DNA of 64,000 bases from Gemmatimonadota bacterium (GCA_041390105.1 JAWKQO010000001.1:870001-934000); one strand, 5' to 3'. Counted from the stretch's first letter, positions 26,514 to 36,223 are shown. The notes: generated by a model not told the origin, from the sequence alone. Numbers and translations: made by a program.

Positions 26514-27854
26514 TCACCGTGGTGCGGACCCGCCCGCCACCGCTGGCGACTCCTCGGGTCGGATGCGGCCGCTTTCGTCCAGGTCGTCCGTGGTCATGGA
26601 CGCGATGGTCGGGGCCGGCTGGGTCGGCAGCCGCTCGAGCAGCGCGAGGCTGACGGCCAGGTGGGCGTCCCAGACCTCGCGCTCCTCGTCCGGGACCGGA
26701 TTGCCTTGCGGCAGGTCCACGGAGAGGGGGTCGATGGCCGACCCGCGACGCCGCAGCTCGTAGTGCAGGTGGGGCGCGGTGGCCAGCCCCGTCATGCCCA
26801 CGTAGCCGATGATGTCCTCCTGGTGCACCCGGTCCCCGACCTTCAAGCCGGGTGGAAAGGCGCTCAGGTGGGCATAGCGACTGAGGAAGCCGTTGGGATG
26901 CTGGATCTCCACGGCATTGCCGTAGTTGCCCCGGCGGCCTCTGTGCACCACCACGCCGTCGGCGGTCGCCATGACGGGCGTCCCGGAGGCGGCAGCGTAG
27001 TCGACGCCGGTATGGGCTCTCCACGTCTTGAGAATCGGGTGGAAGCGCGACATCGTAAAACGTGAAGAGATACGACTATACGAGAGCGGCTTGAGCAAGA
27101 AAGCGCGGCGGACCGACTTGCCCTCCGCGTCGAAATAGCTGCCTTGGCCGTCGCCGTCCGGATCGAACCAGATGGCCCGGTACGAGGCTCCCTGGTTGAT
27201 CAGCTCCGCCGACAGGAGCACGCCGTCTCGCATGGATCCGTCGGGACGGACCTGGCGCTCGAAGGCGAAGCGGAAGAAGTCCCCCTCCTGGATCTGGCGG
27301 GAGAAATCGACCTGCCACTGGAAGACCTGATCGAGCTTGTGGATGAGGAGCGCCCGGTCGCCGGGGGTCATCGACGCCAAGCCTGGATTGCCGGTCACGG
27401 CGTTCCAGAGCACGTCCTTGATCTCCCCGGCCACGTAGACCGTGTCCACCCATACCGGGGTCTGGACCGTTTCCGATTGCCAGCCCAGAGACTGACGTGT
27501 GAGGTGGACGGTCTCATCCGGGGACAAGGCAACGTCCACGGCTCTCAGCGAACCGTCCCGGGTGTTGCGCTGGAAGGTGACCTCCGTCCCGGTACGCATG
27601 CGGCGCGGGCTGGCCTGCTCCCGGAACGCCATCAACAGCTCTTGCTGTTCGTTGATGGTGAGGGAGGCGGCCTCCATCAGCTGGCCGAGCGTCTGGCCGG
27701 TGCCGAGCGTGTGGACGTCGAACGACAACGGCGGCTCGGCCTGGAGTGGCCGGATCATGCCGACGTCGGGAGCGCCCCCGAAGCGGACCAGCCCCATGGC
27801 GAAGAGGGCCGAGGTGCCGATCAGCCCTACGGTTAGCGCTTTCCCTGGCTGCAT
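26514..27854 (-). CDS. M23-family murein peptidase
   Basis: A 446-residue envelope peptidase of the LytM/M23 family expected to cleave peptidoglycan cross-links. An N-terminal membrane anchor or uncleaved signal (about 6-24) precedes an OapA/LysM-like region and an extended linker. The C-terminal M23 domain is complete, with zinc ligands His281 and Asp285 (HTGVDYAAASGTPV) and His362/His364 (APHLHYE), so it should be an active enzyme and not a degenerate EnvC/NlpD-type activator. It follows ftsZ by 51 bases and so is positioned to act in septal wall splitting (inference). Confidence 0.88.
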   Translation of the reverse strand: MQPGKALTVGLIGTSALFAMGLVRFGGAPDVGMIRPLQAEPPLSFDVHTLGTGQTLGQLMEAASLTINEQQELLMAFREQASPRRMRTGTEVTFQRNTRDGSLRAVDVALSPDETVHLTRQSLGWQSETVQTPVWVDTVYVAGEIKDVLWNAVTGNPGLASMTPGDRALLIHKLDQVFQWQVDFSRQIQEGDFFRFAFERQVRPDGSMRDGVLLSAELINQGASYRAIWFDPDGDGQGSYFDAEGKSVRRAFLLKPLSYSRISSRFTMSRFHPILKTWRAHTGVDYAAASGTPVMATADGVVVHRGRRGNYGNAVEIQHPNGFLSRYAHLSAFPPGLKVGDRVHQEDIIGYVGMTGLATAPHLHYELRRRGSAIDPLSVDLPQGNPVPDEEREVWDAHLAVSLALLERLPTQPAPTIASMTTDDLDESGRIRPEESPAVAGGSAPR

Positions 27855-27905
27855 GCCTCCGGATCCACCCGGTCGCGCCGTCTTCCGGACCGGGCGGGAG
27901 GCCGG

Positions 27906-29057
27906 TCAGTCCATCTGACGACGGATGAACGTCGGTATGTCCAACTCGCCCAGCTGTTCCTTGGTCACGATCCGCTCCGGGAACCGCTGGAATGGAGTGA
28001 CCTCGGAATCGCTGGAGCCCCCTGCTACCGCCACCCGGCGAGCCGGCTCGGCGGGACGACGAGGCTCCGGCCGGGCGATCGGAGCGACCTCCTCGCCCGG
28101 CTGTTCGAACCCCGTCGCAATGACGGTGACCCGGACCCGACCCTCGAGAGCCGGGTCGTGGACGGCCCCGAAGATGATCTCCGCGTCGTCCCCAGCCTCG
28201 TCTTGAATGATAGTAGAGATCTGGGTGACCTCGTCAATGGCAAGGTCCATTCCACCGGTGATGTTGATCAACACCCCCTGGGCACCGCGTATGGAGACGT
28301 TGTCCAACAGGGGTGAAGAGATGGCTTCCTGGGCGGCTTCCTGGGCACGGTTGTCCCCCTCACCGAAGCCGGAGCCCATCAGGGCAGGGCCTCGGGAGGC
28401 CATGATGGTGCGGACGTCCGCGAAGTCCACGTTCACTTCCCCGCTCACCCGGATCAGATCACTGATGCCCTGGGTGGCATGCAGGAGCACCTCATCCGCC
28501 TTCTTGAGGGCATCGCGGAAGGAGGTCCCCTTGCCCACCACCGAGAGGATGCGGTCGTTCGGTACCACGATCATGGTGTCGACCGTGCGCCTGAGCTCCT
28601 GCAACCCCTGCTCGGCCTGCCGCATGCGCTTCTTGCCCTCGAAGGAGAAGGGCCGCGTGACGATGGCGATGGTCAGCGCTCCCATCTCCCGCGCCAGCTC
28701 ACCGATGATGGGCGCCGCGCCGGTCCCGGTGCCACCGCCCATGCCTGCGGTCACGAACACCAGGTCCGCCCCCTGGATGAGGGTACGAACCTCGTCGGCG
28801 CTCTCGGCGATGGCCTGGCGGCCGATCTCCGGGCGCGCTCCTGCGCCCAGGCCGCGCGTGAGCTTCTTTCCCAGCTGCAGGACGTGATGGGCCCGCGAGC
28901 CCTTGAGAACCTGGGCGTCCGTGTTCGCGGAGATGAAGTCGACGCCCTCCAGCTCCTCGTCGATCATCCGGTTGACGGCGTTGCCACCGGCACCACCGAC
29001 GCCGACCACCACCATGCGAGCCTGCCGGATCGGCGGCTCCTCGAATTCGAAGATCAT
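27906..29057 (-). CDS. ftsZ: Cell division protein FtsZ
   Basis: The 383-residue tubulin-like GTPase that forms the division ring. The nucleotide motif GMGGGTGTGAAP is at 105-116, with GVGGAGGNAVN at 19-29 and the T7 loop region NVDFADVRTIM in the C-terminal half. The linker is short and acidic/proline-rich. The extreme C-terminus DIPTFIRRQMD is the conserved peptide that binds FtsA and other partners. A strong GGAGGAG Shine-Dalgarno precedes ATG 29057. A 137-base gap from ftsA contains inverted repeats, so ftsZ may have its own promoter or processing site. Confidence 0.98.
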   Translation of the reverse strand: MIFEFEEPPIRQARMVVVGVGGAGGNAVNRMIDEELEGVDFISANTDAQVLKGSRAHHVLQLGKKLTRGLGAGARPEIGRQAIAESADEVRTLIQGADLVFVTAGMGGGTGTGAAPIIGELAREMGALTIAIVTRPFSFEGKKRMRQAEQGLQELRRTVDTMIVVPNDRILSVVGKGTSFRDALKKADEVLLHATQGISDLIRVSGEVNVDFADVRTIMASRGPALMGSGFGEGDNRAQEAAQEAISSPLLDNVSIRGAQGVLINITGGMDLAIDEVTQISTIIQDEAGDDAEIIFGAVHDPALEGRVRVTVIATGFEQPGEEVAPIARPEPRRPAEPARRVAVAGGSSDSEVTPFQRFPERIVTKEQLGELDIPTFIRRQMD

Positions 29058-29169
29058 CGATCTCCTCCGCTACGCGCGCGCTTGCCCAGGGGGTGTAGCC
29101 GGACCCCAATATCTAGTGGCATCGGGGTTTGCGCCATCCCTCCAGTAGTGTATGCCGCTTCTGAAGCGA

Positions 29170-29192
29170 CCGAAGCGAGCGTGCTCGCTCGG
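29170..29192. repeat. Inverted repeat between ftsA and ftsZ
   Basis: Seven-base arms (29174-29180 and 29183-29189) flanked by a further CCG/CGG pairing form a hairpin 2 bases after the ftsA stop codon on the minus strand. A smaller inverted repeat (about 29155-29167) adjoins it. Neither is followed by a T-run, so attenuation, RNA processing or a protein site are all possible. Confidence 0.45.
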
Positions 29193-29194
29193 CA

Positions 29195-30427
29195 TCAGAA
29201 GAACTCCCTCAACCAGGCGCCCACGCGCGCGAACGCGCCCGAGGCACGCGTGGACGTTCCTTCTCCGGTGTCGTAGAAACGGTCGGCACCCCGGAGCGCC
29301 AACCCCACGCCCGTGGCGAAGCGCGGGCGAGCCACCGAGTCGGAGAGCCCCACCAGGCCTTCGCAGGGAACACCGATCCGGGCCGGGGATGCGAAGACCT
29401 GACCGGCCAGCTCGAGCATTCCGGGAATGCCTGCGGTCCCGCCGGTCAGCACCACACCGGCACCCAGGCGATCCAACAGGCGGGTCTGCTCCAACTCCTG
29501 CTGCACGAGCCCCAGCAGCTCGTCCAGTCGCTGTTCGATGATGTGGGCGATCAGCTCCCGGGACACCTGTCGGACCTGCCCCGGTCCGGGGCCGGGGAGC
29601 TCGACGGTCTCCTGGGGATCCGTCAGCCGCGAGACCGCCACCCCCCAGCTCTCTTTGGCCTTCTGCGCCTCGGCGAAGGGAATGGAGAGGCCTTTCACCA
29701 GGTCGTTGGTGACCGTGGTCCCGCCCAGAGGCAGAATGGACACGTGCCGGAACTTGCCCTCGTGGAAGACGGCGATGTCGGTGGTGCCCGCCCCGATCTC
29801 GATCATGGCCACGCCCACCTCCTTCTCGTCCTCGGTCAACACCGCGCGAGCGGAGGCCAGGGGTTCCAGGACCAACTCCTGCACCCGGTAGCCGGCCTTG
29901 GAGACGGCCTTGCGGATATTCCCCGCGGGTTGCGCCCCGCAGGTGATCAGGTAGACGTCCGCCTCCAGGCGCGTGGCGGTCATGCCCACCGGGTCGACGA
30001 TCCCTCCTTGATGGTCCACGACGTAGTCCTGCGGAATGGCGTGCAGCAGCTCCCGGTCCGGGGGCAACGCCACCGCGCGGGCCACTTCGTGAACACGCTG
30101 CACGTCCTCTTGCTGGATCTCGTCGCCTCCGATGGCCACCACGCCCAGCGAGGCGCTGGTCTGGATGTGGGCGCCGGCGATCCCGGCGTAAACGCGGTCC
30201 ACCGTGACGCCGGCCATGACCTCCGCCTCGCGCAGCGCGGCCCGCGCGGTCTCGGCGGTCTCGTCGATATGCGTGACGACATCGCTGCGCATCCCCTCCG
30301 TACGCGCTTGCCCCACGCCCACGATCTTGACCTGCGAACGGTGGCGGGGATCACTCGACACCTCGGCCAGGACCGCGCAGGTCTTGGTCGTCCCGATGTC
30401 CAGGCCCGCTACGAGATGCGATCTCAT
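29195..30427 (-). CDS. ftsA: Cell division protein FtsA
   Basis: A 410-residue actin-like protein that tethers FtsZ to the membrane. The phosphate-1 loop GLDIGTTKT is at 8-16 and the phosphate-2 loop reads IEIGAGTTDIAVF; the adenosine motif is GVVLTGGTAGIPGM. The 1C subdomain specific to FtsA (about 85-165) is present. The C-terminal end (GAFARVGAWLREFF) forms the expected amphipathic membrane-targeting helix. The ATG overlaps the ftsQ stop codon by 4 bases (ATGA). Confidence 0.96.
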   Translation of the reverse strand: MRSHLVAGLDIGTTKTCAVLAEVSSDPRHRSQVKIVGVGQARTEGMRSDVVTHIDETAETARAALREAEVMAGVTVDRVYAGIAGAHIQTSASLGVVAIGGDEIQQEDVQRVHEVARAVALPPDRELLHAIPQDYVVDHQGGIVDPVGMTATRLEADVYLITCGAQPAGNIRKAVSKAGYRVQELVLEPLASARAVLTEDEKEVGVAMIEIGAGTTDIAVFHEGKFRHVSILPLGGTTVTNDLVKGLSIPFAEAQKAKESWGVAVSRLTDPQETVELPGPGPGQVRQVSRELIAHIIEQRLDELLGLVQQELEQTRLLDRLGAGVVLTGGTAGIPGMLELAGQVFASPARIGVPCEGLVGLSDSVARPRFATGVGLALRGADRFYDTGEGTSTRASGAFARVGAWLREFF

Positions 30428-31188
30428 CGGCGCTGCCGCCCGAAGCGCACCACCACCTGATCGGCGAAGCGCAGGTCCACCTCGGTGGGATCCGGTCTCG
30501 AGCCGGGCTCGAACGCGTGCGTCAGCGCAGCCATGCCTTCGGACAAGCGGCGTGCGCTCACGGGCGCCCGCCAGTAGAACGTGACATCCGGCGCCACCAG
30601 CCGGATCCCCACCTCGCCCCGCTCGGTGAGCCACGCCTCCGAGATGCGCTCACGGAATTCCGAGTCGACGGACTCCAGGCGCGCCAACTCGCCCAGGAGC
30701 ACGCGCAGGGCACCGGAGGACGCGAATTGGGGATCGGACGGATCCAACGAGGCGCGCAGGACCGGTAGGTCGAGCCGGTGTACGCTCGGATCGATGGGAA
30801 GGAGTCGACCGTCGGTTCCAATGGGCTCCAGGGTGGCTGCGGAGACGAACGCAACCGGCTTGTTCTCCACGATCTCGAAGCGCAGCGTCGAGGGTGGGCG
30901 CCGGCGCACGCGAACATTCTCCACCAACGGATAGGCGCGCAGGCGTTCCTCCCAGGCCTCCCGATCGTCCCAGAGGCTGGACTCCGCCGTGATCCCAGCG
31001 ATCTCCGCCGCTTCGACTCCGGTCAGATACCGTGTGCCGGTCACCTCGAAGTTGGACAATCCGAACAGCTCCATGTGGGCGAGCGCGCGAGGAAGCTGCC
31101 GAGCCCCGACCCAGAGGGTGGAACTGACCAGCAGCGCGAACGCGAAGCGCCCTACCCAACGTGTGCGCCGACGAGCGCGAGGTCTCAC
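30424..31188 (-). CDS. ftsQ: Cell division protein FtsQ
   Basis: A 254-residue bitopic division protein. An Arg-rich cytoplasmic start (RPRARRRTRW) and a single membrane helix (about 13-30) lead to a POTRA domain (FEVTGTRYLTGVEAAEIAGI) and a beta domain that binds FtsB/FtsL in known systems. The start is the GTG at 31188, which overlaps the murC stop as GTGA; the longer frame runs antisense-like through murC and was discarded. murB, often found here in other dcw clusters, is absent. Confidence 0.9.
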   Translation of the reverse strand: MRPRARRRTRWVGRFAFALLVSSTLWVGARQLPRALAHMELFGLSNFEVTGTRYLTGVEAAEIAGITAESSLWDDREAWEERLRAYPLVENVRVRRRPPSTLRFEIVENKPVAFVSAATLEPIGTDGRLLPIDPSVHRLDLPVLRASLDPSDPQFASSGALRVLLGELARLESVDSEFRERISEAWLTERGEVGIRLVAPDVTFYWRAPVSARRLSEGMAALTHAFEPGSRPDPTEVDLRFADQVVVRFGRQRR

Positions 31189-32582
31189 GTGTCCTCCTCG
31201 AGAGAACGGATCAGCCGGGGACCGACGTGCTCGATGGAGCCCGCCCCCAATGTGACGCAGACATCGCCCTCCTCCAAGGTGGGAGCGACGGCTGCGGCCA
31301 GCGTCGCGATGTCGGCGTGGTAGTGAACGTCGCTGGCGCCTTGCGTGCGCGCCTGCTCCGCGATCAGAGCACCAGTGACTCCCGGAAGCGGCCGCTCCCG
31401 CGCAGGATAGACGTCGGAGACCCACAGCCGATCCGCCGCCGCCAGAGCGCGCCCGAACTCGATCTGGAAGTCACGCGTGCGGCTGAACAGGTGTGGCTGG
31501 AACAGCGCGACCAGCCGCCGCCCCGGAAACGCCTGCCTGAGCGCCTGCAGCGTCGCCGTGACCTCGGTGGGATGGTGTGCGTAGTCGTCGAGCACGTCGA
31601 TGCCACCCACACGGCCCAGTGGCTCCAGGCGACGGCCCACGCCTCGATACCTGGCCAGTCCCTCGCGCACTTCCTCCCACCCCACTCCGAGCGCCCGGGC
31701 CGCACCTGCCGCGGCAGTGGCGTTGAGAACGTTGTGGTGACCGGGGACATGAATCTGGAAGCGCCCCGCGGGGTGGCCCCGCTCCACCAGCGTGAAGGCG
31801 GACCCACCCTCCTTGGGCGTGATGTCGAGCACCCGGAGCACCGCGCCCGCGCGTGTTCCGTAGGAGACGACGTCCTCCAGTCCGGCGACCACGCGTCCGG
31901 CACCGACGTCGTCGGCACAGGCCACCACCGTGCCTCCGTCCCGGCGAGCGGCCAGGAAGATCCGAAAGGCTTCTTCGACCCCGGACAGATCGCCGTAGAT
32001 GTCGAGGTGGTCGGCTTCCACGTTCGTCACCACGGCCACGTCCGGAGCGAGCTGGTGGAAGGAACGGTCGTACTCGTCCGCCTCGACCACGAACACCCGG
32101 TCCGCCCCCGCCCGGTAGTTGCCACCCCAGGCCCGCACCGCGCCCCCCACGAAGGCGGACGGATCCAACCCCGCCCGAACCAACACCTCGGTGACCAGCG
32201 TGGTGGTGGTGGTCTTGCCATGCGTGCCCGCGATCGCGACCACGCGCCCGCGCTCCACCCACTGGCCCAAGGCCTGGGCCCGTTTGAGCACGGGGACTCC
32301 GTGGTCGAGAGCCGCGGCCACTTCCGGGTTCTCCTCGGTCACGGCCGCCGTTCGCACCAGCAGCGTGGCCCCCTCCACCTGTTGGGCCGCGTGGCCCTCG
32401 AACAACTGCACGCCGAGCGCACGGAGGGGCTCGACCTGCGCACCAAGCGCCAGATCCGACCCGGTCACGACCAACCCCGCACGAGCCATCGCCTCAGCGA
32501 GACCACACATACCCGCGCCCGAAACGCCGACGAAGTGCACATGGCTCCCGGGAGCGAACTGCGTGGAAGCGGGGGCGCTCAC
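31185..32582 (-). CDS. murC: UDP-N-acetylmuramate--L-alanine ligase
   Basis: A 465-residue cytoplasmic ligase adding L-alanine to UDP-MurNAc, the first peptide-stem step. The N-terminal Rossmann part has HFVGVSGAGMCGLA. The ATP loop GTHGKTTTT lies at 119-127, EADEYDRSF provides the metal-site Glu, and DDYAHHPTEV is the C-terminal-domain signature of MurC. The GTG start overlaps murG by 4 bases, and its stop overlaps ftsQ. Confidence 0.97.
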   Translation of the reverse strand: MSAPASTQFAPGSHVHFVGVSGAGMCGLAEAMARAGLVVTGSDLALGAQVEPLRALGVQLFEGHAAQQVEGATLLVRTAAVTEENPEVAAALDHGVPVLKRAQALGQWVERGRVVAIAGTHGKTTTTTLVTEVLVRAGLDPSAFVGGAVRAWGGNYRAGADRVFVVEADEYDRSFHQLAPDVAVVTNVEADHLDIYGDLSGVEEAFRIFLAARRDGGTVVACADDVGAGRVVAGLEDVVSYGTRAGAVLRVLDITPKEGGSAFTLVERGHPAGRFQIHVPGHHNVLNATAAAGAARALGVGWEEVREGLARYRGVGRRLEPLGRVGGIDVLDDYAHHPTEVTATLQALRQAFPGRRLVALFQPHLFSRTRDFQIEFGRALAAADRLWVSDVYPARERPLPGVTGALIAEQARTQGASDVHYHADIATLAAAVAPTLEEGDVCVTLGAGSIEHVGPRLIRSLEEDT

Positions 32583-33712
32583 TCGTCACCCTCCGGAAGC
32601 AGCTCGCTCAGCGCCCGCGCGATGGCCTGCGCCGCCTGCGGCCGACCCCGCGCCCGAGCGTTCTCCGACATGCGCCTGAGCTTCGAAGGATCGTGCAGGA
32701 GCGCGCACACTGCGCTCCAGAGGCCGCGACCGTCGGTGCTGCGCTCCGGGAGGTGCACGGCCACGTCCGCCGCGGCCAAAGCCTCGGCATTGCGCGTCTG
32801 GTGGTCCTCCGCGGCAGTGGGAAGCGGAAGCAGGATCGAGGGCAGACCCGCGGCCAGATACTCCGACGTGGTCATGGCCCCCGCCCGGCTCAAGGCCAGG
32901 TCGGCGGCGTTCAGCGCGCGGGGCATGTCGTCGATGTAGGGCACCACGTGCACCCACTCGGGGTCCCCGAGCTGGCGCAGCGCGGCGCGCACCGGCTCTT
33001 CATGGGTGGGTCCGGTGGACCAGAGGAGTTGGAGCGCTTCGGGCCGGGGCCACGCCTCTCCCTCCACGCCCCGCACGGCATCGAGCACGCGCTCGTTCAA
33101 AGCACGCGACCCCTGGCTGCCTCCCGCGACCAGGAGCGTGGGCCGGTCGGGGAGCCCCAACGCAGCCCGCGCCTGAGCAGCGGACTCCTCCCGAAGCGCC
33201 CGGATCGGATTCCCGCTCACTTGGACCCGAGGACGGGCGCGGGCGGACAAGAAGGGGATGCACTCTGGATAGGCCACATGGATCTGCCGGGCCCAGCGCG
33301 CCAACATCCGTGTGGTCACCCCGGGCCAGCTGTTCTGCTCCTGCAGAGCCAGCGGAATGCGGAGGAACACCGCCGCCAAGCCGGCCGGTGCCGCAGCATA
33401 TCCGCCGGTCACCACCACCAGCCGGGGGCGCCACCGACGATAGTGGGCGAGCGTCACGTGCACCGCGCGGACGAGCTTGCGGACGACGCCCACGTTACGG
33501 AGCGGCGAAGCGCGTGACAGGCCCTCGATGTCCAGCAGCAGCGGCTCGAACCCGCGCTGGGGCAACACCCGCGCCTCGATCCCGCGCCGCGCACCCACGA
33601 AATGGGGCGTGATGTCGGGGCGCAGCCCCTGCAGCGCCTCGCAAAGGGCCAGAGCAGGATACAGGTGACCGCCGGTCCCGCCTCCTGCGAACACCACGAC
33701 GGGCCGTTCCAC
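32579..33712 (-). CDS. murG: Lipid II synthase MurG (GlcNAc transferase)
   Basis: A 377-residue GT28-family glycosyltransferase that adds GlcNAc to lipid I at the inner face of the inner membrane. The N-terminal glycine loop GGGTGGHLYPA (10-20) binds the lipid pyrophosphate. The middle GGYAAAPAGLAA and C-terminal GGSQGSRALNE and SRAGAMTTSEYLAAGLPSI segments bind the acceptor and UDP-GlcNAc. GTG start, one base after the ftsW stop codon. Confidence 0.97.
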   Translation of the reverse strand: MERPVVVFAGGGTGGHLYPALALCEALQGLRPDITPHFVGARRGIEARVLPQRGFEPLLLDIEGLSRASPLRNVGVVRKLVRAVHVTLAHYRRWRPRLVVVTGGYAAAPAGLAAVFLRIPLALQEQNSWPGVTTRMLARWARQIHVAYPECIPFLSARARPRVQVSGNPIRALREESAAQARAALGLPDRPTLLVAGGSQGSRALNERVLDAVRGVEGEAWPRPEALQLLWSTGPTHEEPVRAALRQLGDPEWVHVVPYIDDMPRALNAADLALSRAGAMTTSEYLAAGLPSILLPLPTAAEDHQTRNAEALAAADVAVHLPERSTDGRGLWSAVCALLHDPSKLRRMSENARARGRPQAAQAIARALSELLPEGDE

Positions 33713-33713
33713 C

Positions 33714-34883
33714 TCAGCCCCGGGCCCACGTGTGCCCGCGGCCGATGGACATCAGCACACCGACGATGGCCAACGTGACCACCAGGTTGGATTTCCCGTA
33801 GGAGATCAGGGGAAGAGGAAGACCCGTGGACGGCACGATTCCCAGGCCCACACCCATGTGCAGGATGGCGTGCAGCGCGATGAGACTGGTGAGTCCGACG
33901 GCCAACAGCTCCCCGAAGAGATCCGGTGCGCGGCGCGCGATGCGGAATCCGAACAGGATCAGCGCCAGATAGAGGACCACCAGGATCAGCACACCGGCGA
34001 ACCCCCACTCTTCGCCGATCACCGAAAACATGAAATCCGTATGGGGCTCGGGCAGGAAGCCCAGCTTCTGCCGCCCCTCGGCGAAGCCGACACCGGTGAG
34101 CCCCCCGGAGCCCAGCGCGATCAGCGACTGACGCACCTGGTAGCCTGCGCCGGTGGGGTCCGCACCCAGGTTGAGGAACGCGGCCCAGCGCTCGGCTCGG
34201 AAGGACACCTGCATCTCCCGATAGAGCGCGGGCGCCACCAGCAGCCCCAGCAGCACGAAGTGGCCGATGCGCCCACCGGCCGCAAACACCACTACGGTCG
34301 ACGCCAGTCCCATGAGGGCCGCCGTGGACAGATTCGGCTCCAGCGCCACCGGCACGACCATGGCGGCCCACACGACCAAGAAGGGCAGCAGGCCACGCGA
34401 GAAGCTCTTGAAGTGCTCCTGCTTGCGCACCGCCAGCCCCGCCGTCCAGACCAGCATGGCGAAGGTCGCGAGCTCCGACGGCTGGATGCTGACGCCGAGC
34501 CGGATCCAGCGCCGTGCTCCGTTGATTCGTGGAGCGATCGCCTCGGTACCGGGGATGACACACACCAGCAGCAGAAGCCAGCAGGCGAACAGCAGCGGCC
34601 AGGCCAGGTGACGCCACCAGCCGTACGGCATGCGCGCGCACACGACCAACGCGGCCAACCCCAACGCCGCCGCCATGATCTGCTGAAGCACGTAGTAATA
34701 GTCGGCGTGACCGTCGCGCAGGGCCAGCATGGCGCTGGTGCTGTACAAGGTGACCAGGCCGAACGACAGGAGCAGCAAGGTGATGGTGAGGACGGCGGCC
34801 GGCTCCCAGCCCCGCCCCAGTCCCGTGTCAGGGAAGCGAACCGGACCCTGAAGGGCGATGTCGTCTCGCGGTGCCACCTTCAT
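33714..34883 (-). CDS. ftsW: Peptidoglycan glycosyltransferase FtsW
   Basis: A 389-residue SEDS-family membrane protein with about ten helices that polymerises lipid II at the septum together with FtsI. Diagnostic segments are NGARRWIRLGVSIQPSELA, the EPNLSTA loop and PSTGLPLPLISYGKSN. The last motif usually reads SYGGSS, so the Lys-Ser-Asn here is a departure. TGVGFAEGRQKLGFLPEPHTDFMF contains the putative catalytic-loop region, with the essential Asp in HTDF. Its ATG overlaps the murD stop by 4 bases, and position inside the dcw cluster supports FtsW rather than RodA. Confidence 0.94.
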   Translation of the reverse strand: MKVAPRDDIALQGPVRFPDTGLGRGWEPAAVLTITLLLLSFGLVTLYSTSAMLALRDGHADYYYVLQQIMAAALGLAALVVCARMPYGWWRHLAWPLLFACWLLLLVCVIPGTEAIAPRINGARRWIRLGVSIQPSELATFAMLVWTAGLAVRKQEHFKSFSRGLLPFLVVWAAMVVPVALEPNLSTAALMGLASTVVVFAAGGRIGHFVLLGLLVAPALYREMQVSFRAERWAAFLNLGADPTGAGYQVRQSLIALGSGGLTGVGFAEGRQKLGFLPEPHTDFMFSVIGEEWGFAGVLILVVLYLALILFGFRIARRAPDLFGELLAVGLTSLIALHAILHMGVGLGIVPSTGLPLPLISYGKSNLVVTLAIVGVLMSIGRGHTWARG

Positions 34884-36223
34884 CCTCCTGCCGCGAGGGC
34901 CCGGAACCGGTTCCCTCGCTCTTCATAGTTCTTGAACATGTCGAAGCTGGCCGTGGCCGGGCTCAGCAACACCGCGTCCCCGGGTCGGGACAGCGCGCGC
35001 GCCCGCGCGACCACATCTTCGAAGGGCCCATCCACCCGTACCACTTCAGTCGCGCCGGCGATCTCGCTGGAAAGCCGATCGGCGACCGCGCCGTACACCA
35101 GCGCCACCCTTGCGCTCTTCCGCAGCACTTCGCTCAAGGGGGCGAAGCTCTCTCCCTTGTCCACACCCCCGAGAAGGACCACCAGTGGGCGCTCGACGCT
35201 GGCGATGGCGCTGCAGGAAGCGGCGACGTTGGTGCCCTTGGAGTCATTGATCCAGAGGACCCCTCCCACCTCGGCGACCGGCTCCAAGCGGTGTGGCAGG
35301 GGACGGAAGCTCTCCAAACGCTCGCGCACATGCTCGACGCTCGCCCCAGCCAGACGGGCCGCCAGCGCGGCTGCCAACGCGTTCTGCACATTGTGCACGC
35401 CGAGCAACGGAAGGCGTGACCGAGGAATCAACGACTCGGTTCCCTGCCCCAGATCCAACGCGAGGGCGTCGCCCTCCAGGAACGCACCGGGACGGCGTGC
35501 CCGTCCCACACTGAAATGGTAGCGCCGGCCAGGAACGTCACCCGCCAGGGCGTCCACCTCCGCTTGGTCCGCCAGCACCCAGCGACTCTCGGTCGTGGCA
35601 TTGCGGAAGAGCTGTGCCTTGTCCGCATAGTACTCCGCCACCGAGCGGTAGCGATCCAGGTGATCGGGGGCCAGGTTGGTGACCACGCCGATATCGACCT
35701 GGAGCGTCTCGATGGCGGACAGCTGATATGAGCTCAGCTCCAGCACGCACCAATCCGGTTGCGGATCGAGCAGAGCCAGGGACGAGGCGGCCGGCCCCAG
35801 GCCGGCGCCGATGTTTCCGCCCAGCCCGACACTCCGTCCCTCGCCGTCCAGCAGATGCGCGATCAACGCAGACGTCGTCGTCTTTCCGTTGGTCCCCGTC
35901 ACCCCGATCAGTGACGAGCGTAGGAACCGAACGGCGAACTCAGGTTCAGATACCCAACGGACGCCCCGTGCGCGTAGCGACGCGAGCACCGGAGCGTCTG
36001 GTGGGATCCCGGGACTGGCCACGACGAGGTCGGCTCCTGCGATGCGTTCGAGGTCGTGGCTTCCCAGCTCGACGTCGGCTCCGAGGGCTCGCAGCTCGTC
36101 TGCACGAGCTGCAGTTGCAGCATCGGTCCTGGCTTCCGAGACATACGTGTCACTCCCGTGATGACGGGCCAGGCGCGCAGCGGACTCCCCGCTGGCCCCC
36201 AGACCCAGAATGGCGATCGTCAT
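34880..36223 (-). CDS. murD: UDP-N-acetylmuramoyl-L-alanine--D-glutamate ligase
   Basis: A 447-residue Mur ligase adding D-glutamate to UDP-MurNAc-L-Ala. N-terminal GLGASGESAARLA is the UDP-binding loop; the ATP loop GTNGKTTT lies at 110-117; LELSSYQL and NLAPDHLDRY are the family's central motifs; NDSKGTNVAA is the C-terminal MurD signature and LLSPATASFDMFKNYEERG the closing motif. ATG start, 9 bases after mraY. Confidence 0.97.
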   Translation of the reverse strand: MTIAILGLGASGESAARLARHHGSDTYVSEARTDAATAARADELRALGADVELGSHDLERIAGADLVVASPGIPPDAPVLASLRARGVRWVSEPEFAVRFLRSSLIGVTGTNGKTTTSALIAHLLDGEGRSVGLGGNIGAGLGPAASSLALLDPQPDWCVLELSSYQLSAIETLQVDIGVVTNLAPDHLDRYRSVAEYYADKAQLFRNATTESRWVLADQAEVDALAGDVPGRRYHFSVGRARRPGAFLEGDALALDLGQGTESLIPRSRLPLLGVHNVQNALAAALAARLAGASVEHVRERLESFRPLPHRLEPVAEVGGVLWINDSKGTNVAASCSAIASVERPLVVLLGGVDKGESFAPLSEVLRKSARVALVYGAVADRLSSEIAGATEVVRVDGPFEDVVARARALSRPGDAVLLSPATASFDMFKNYEERGNRFRALAAGG

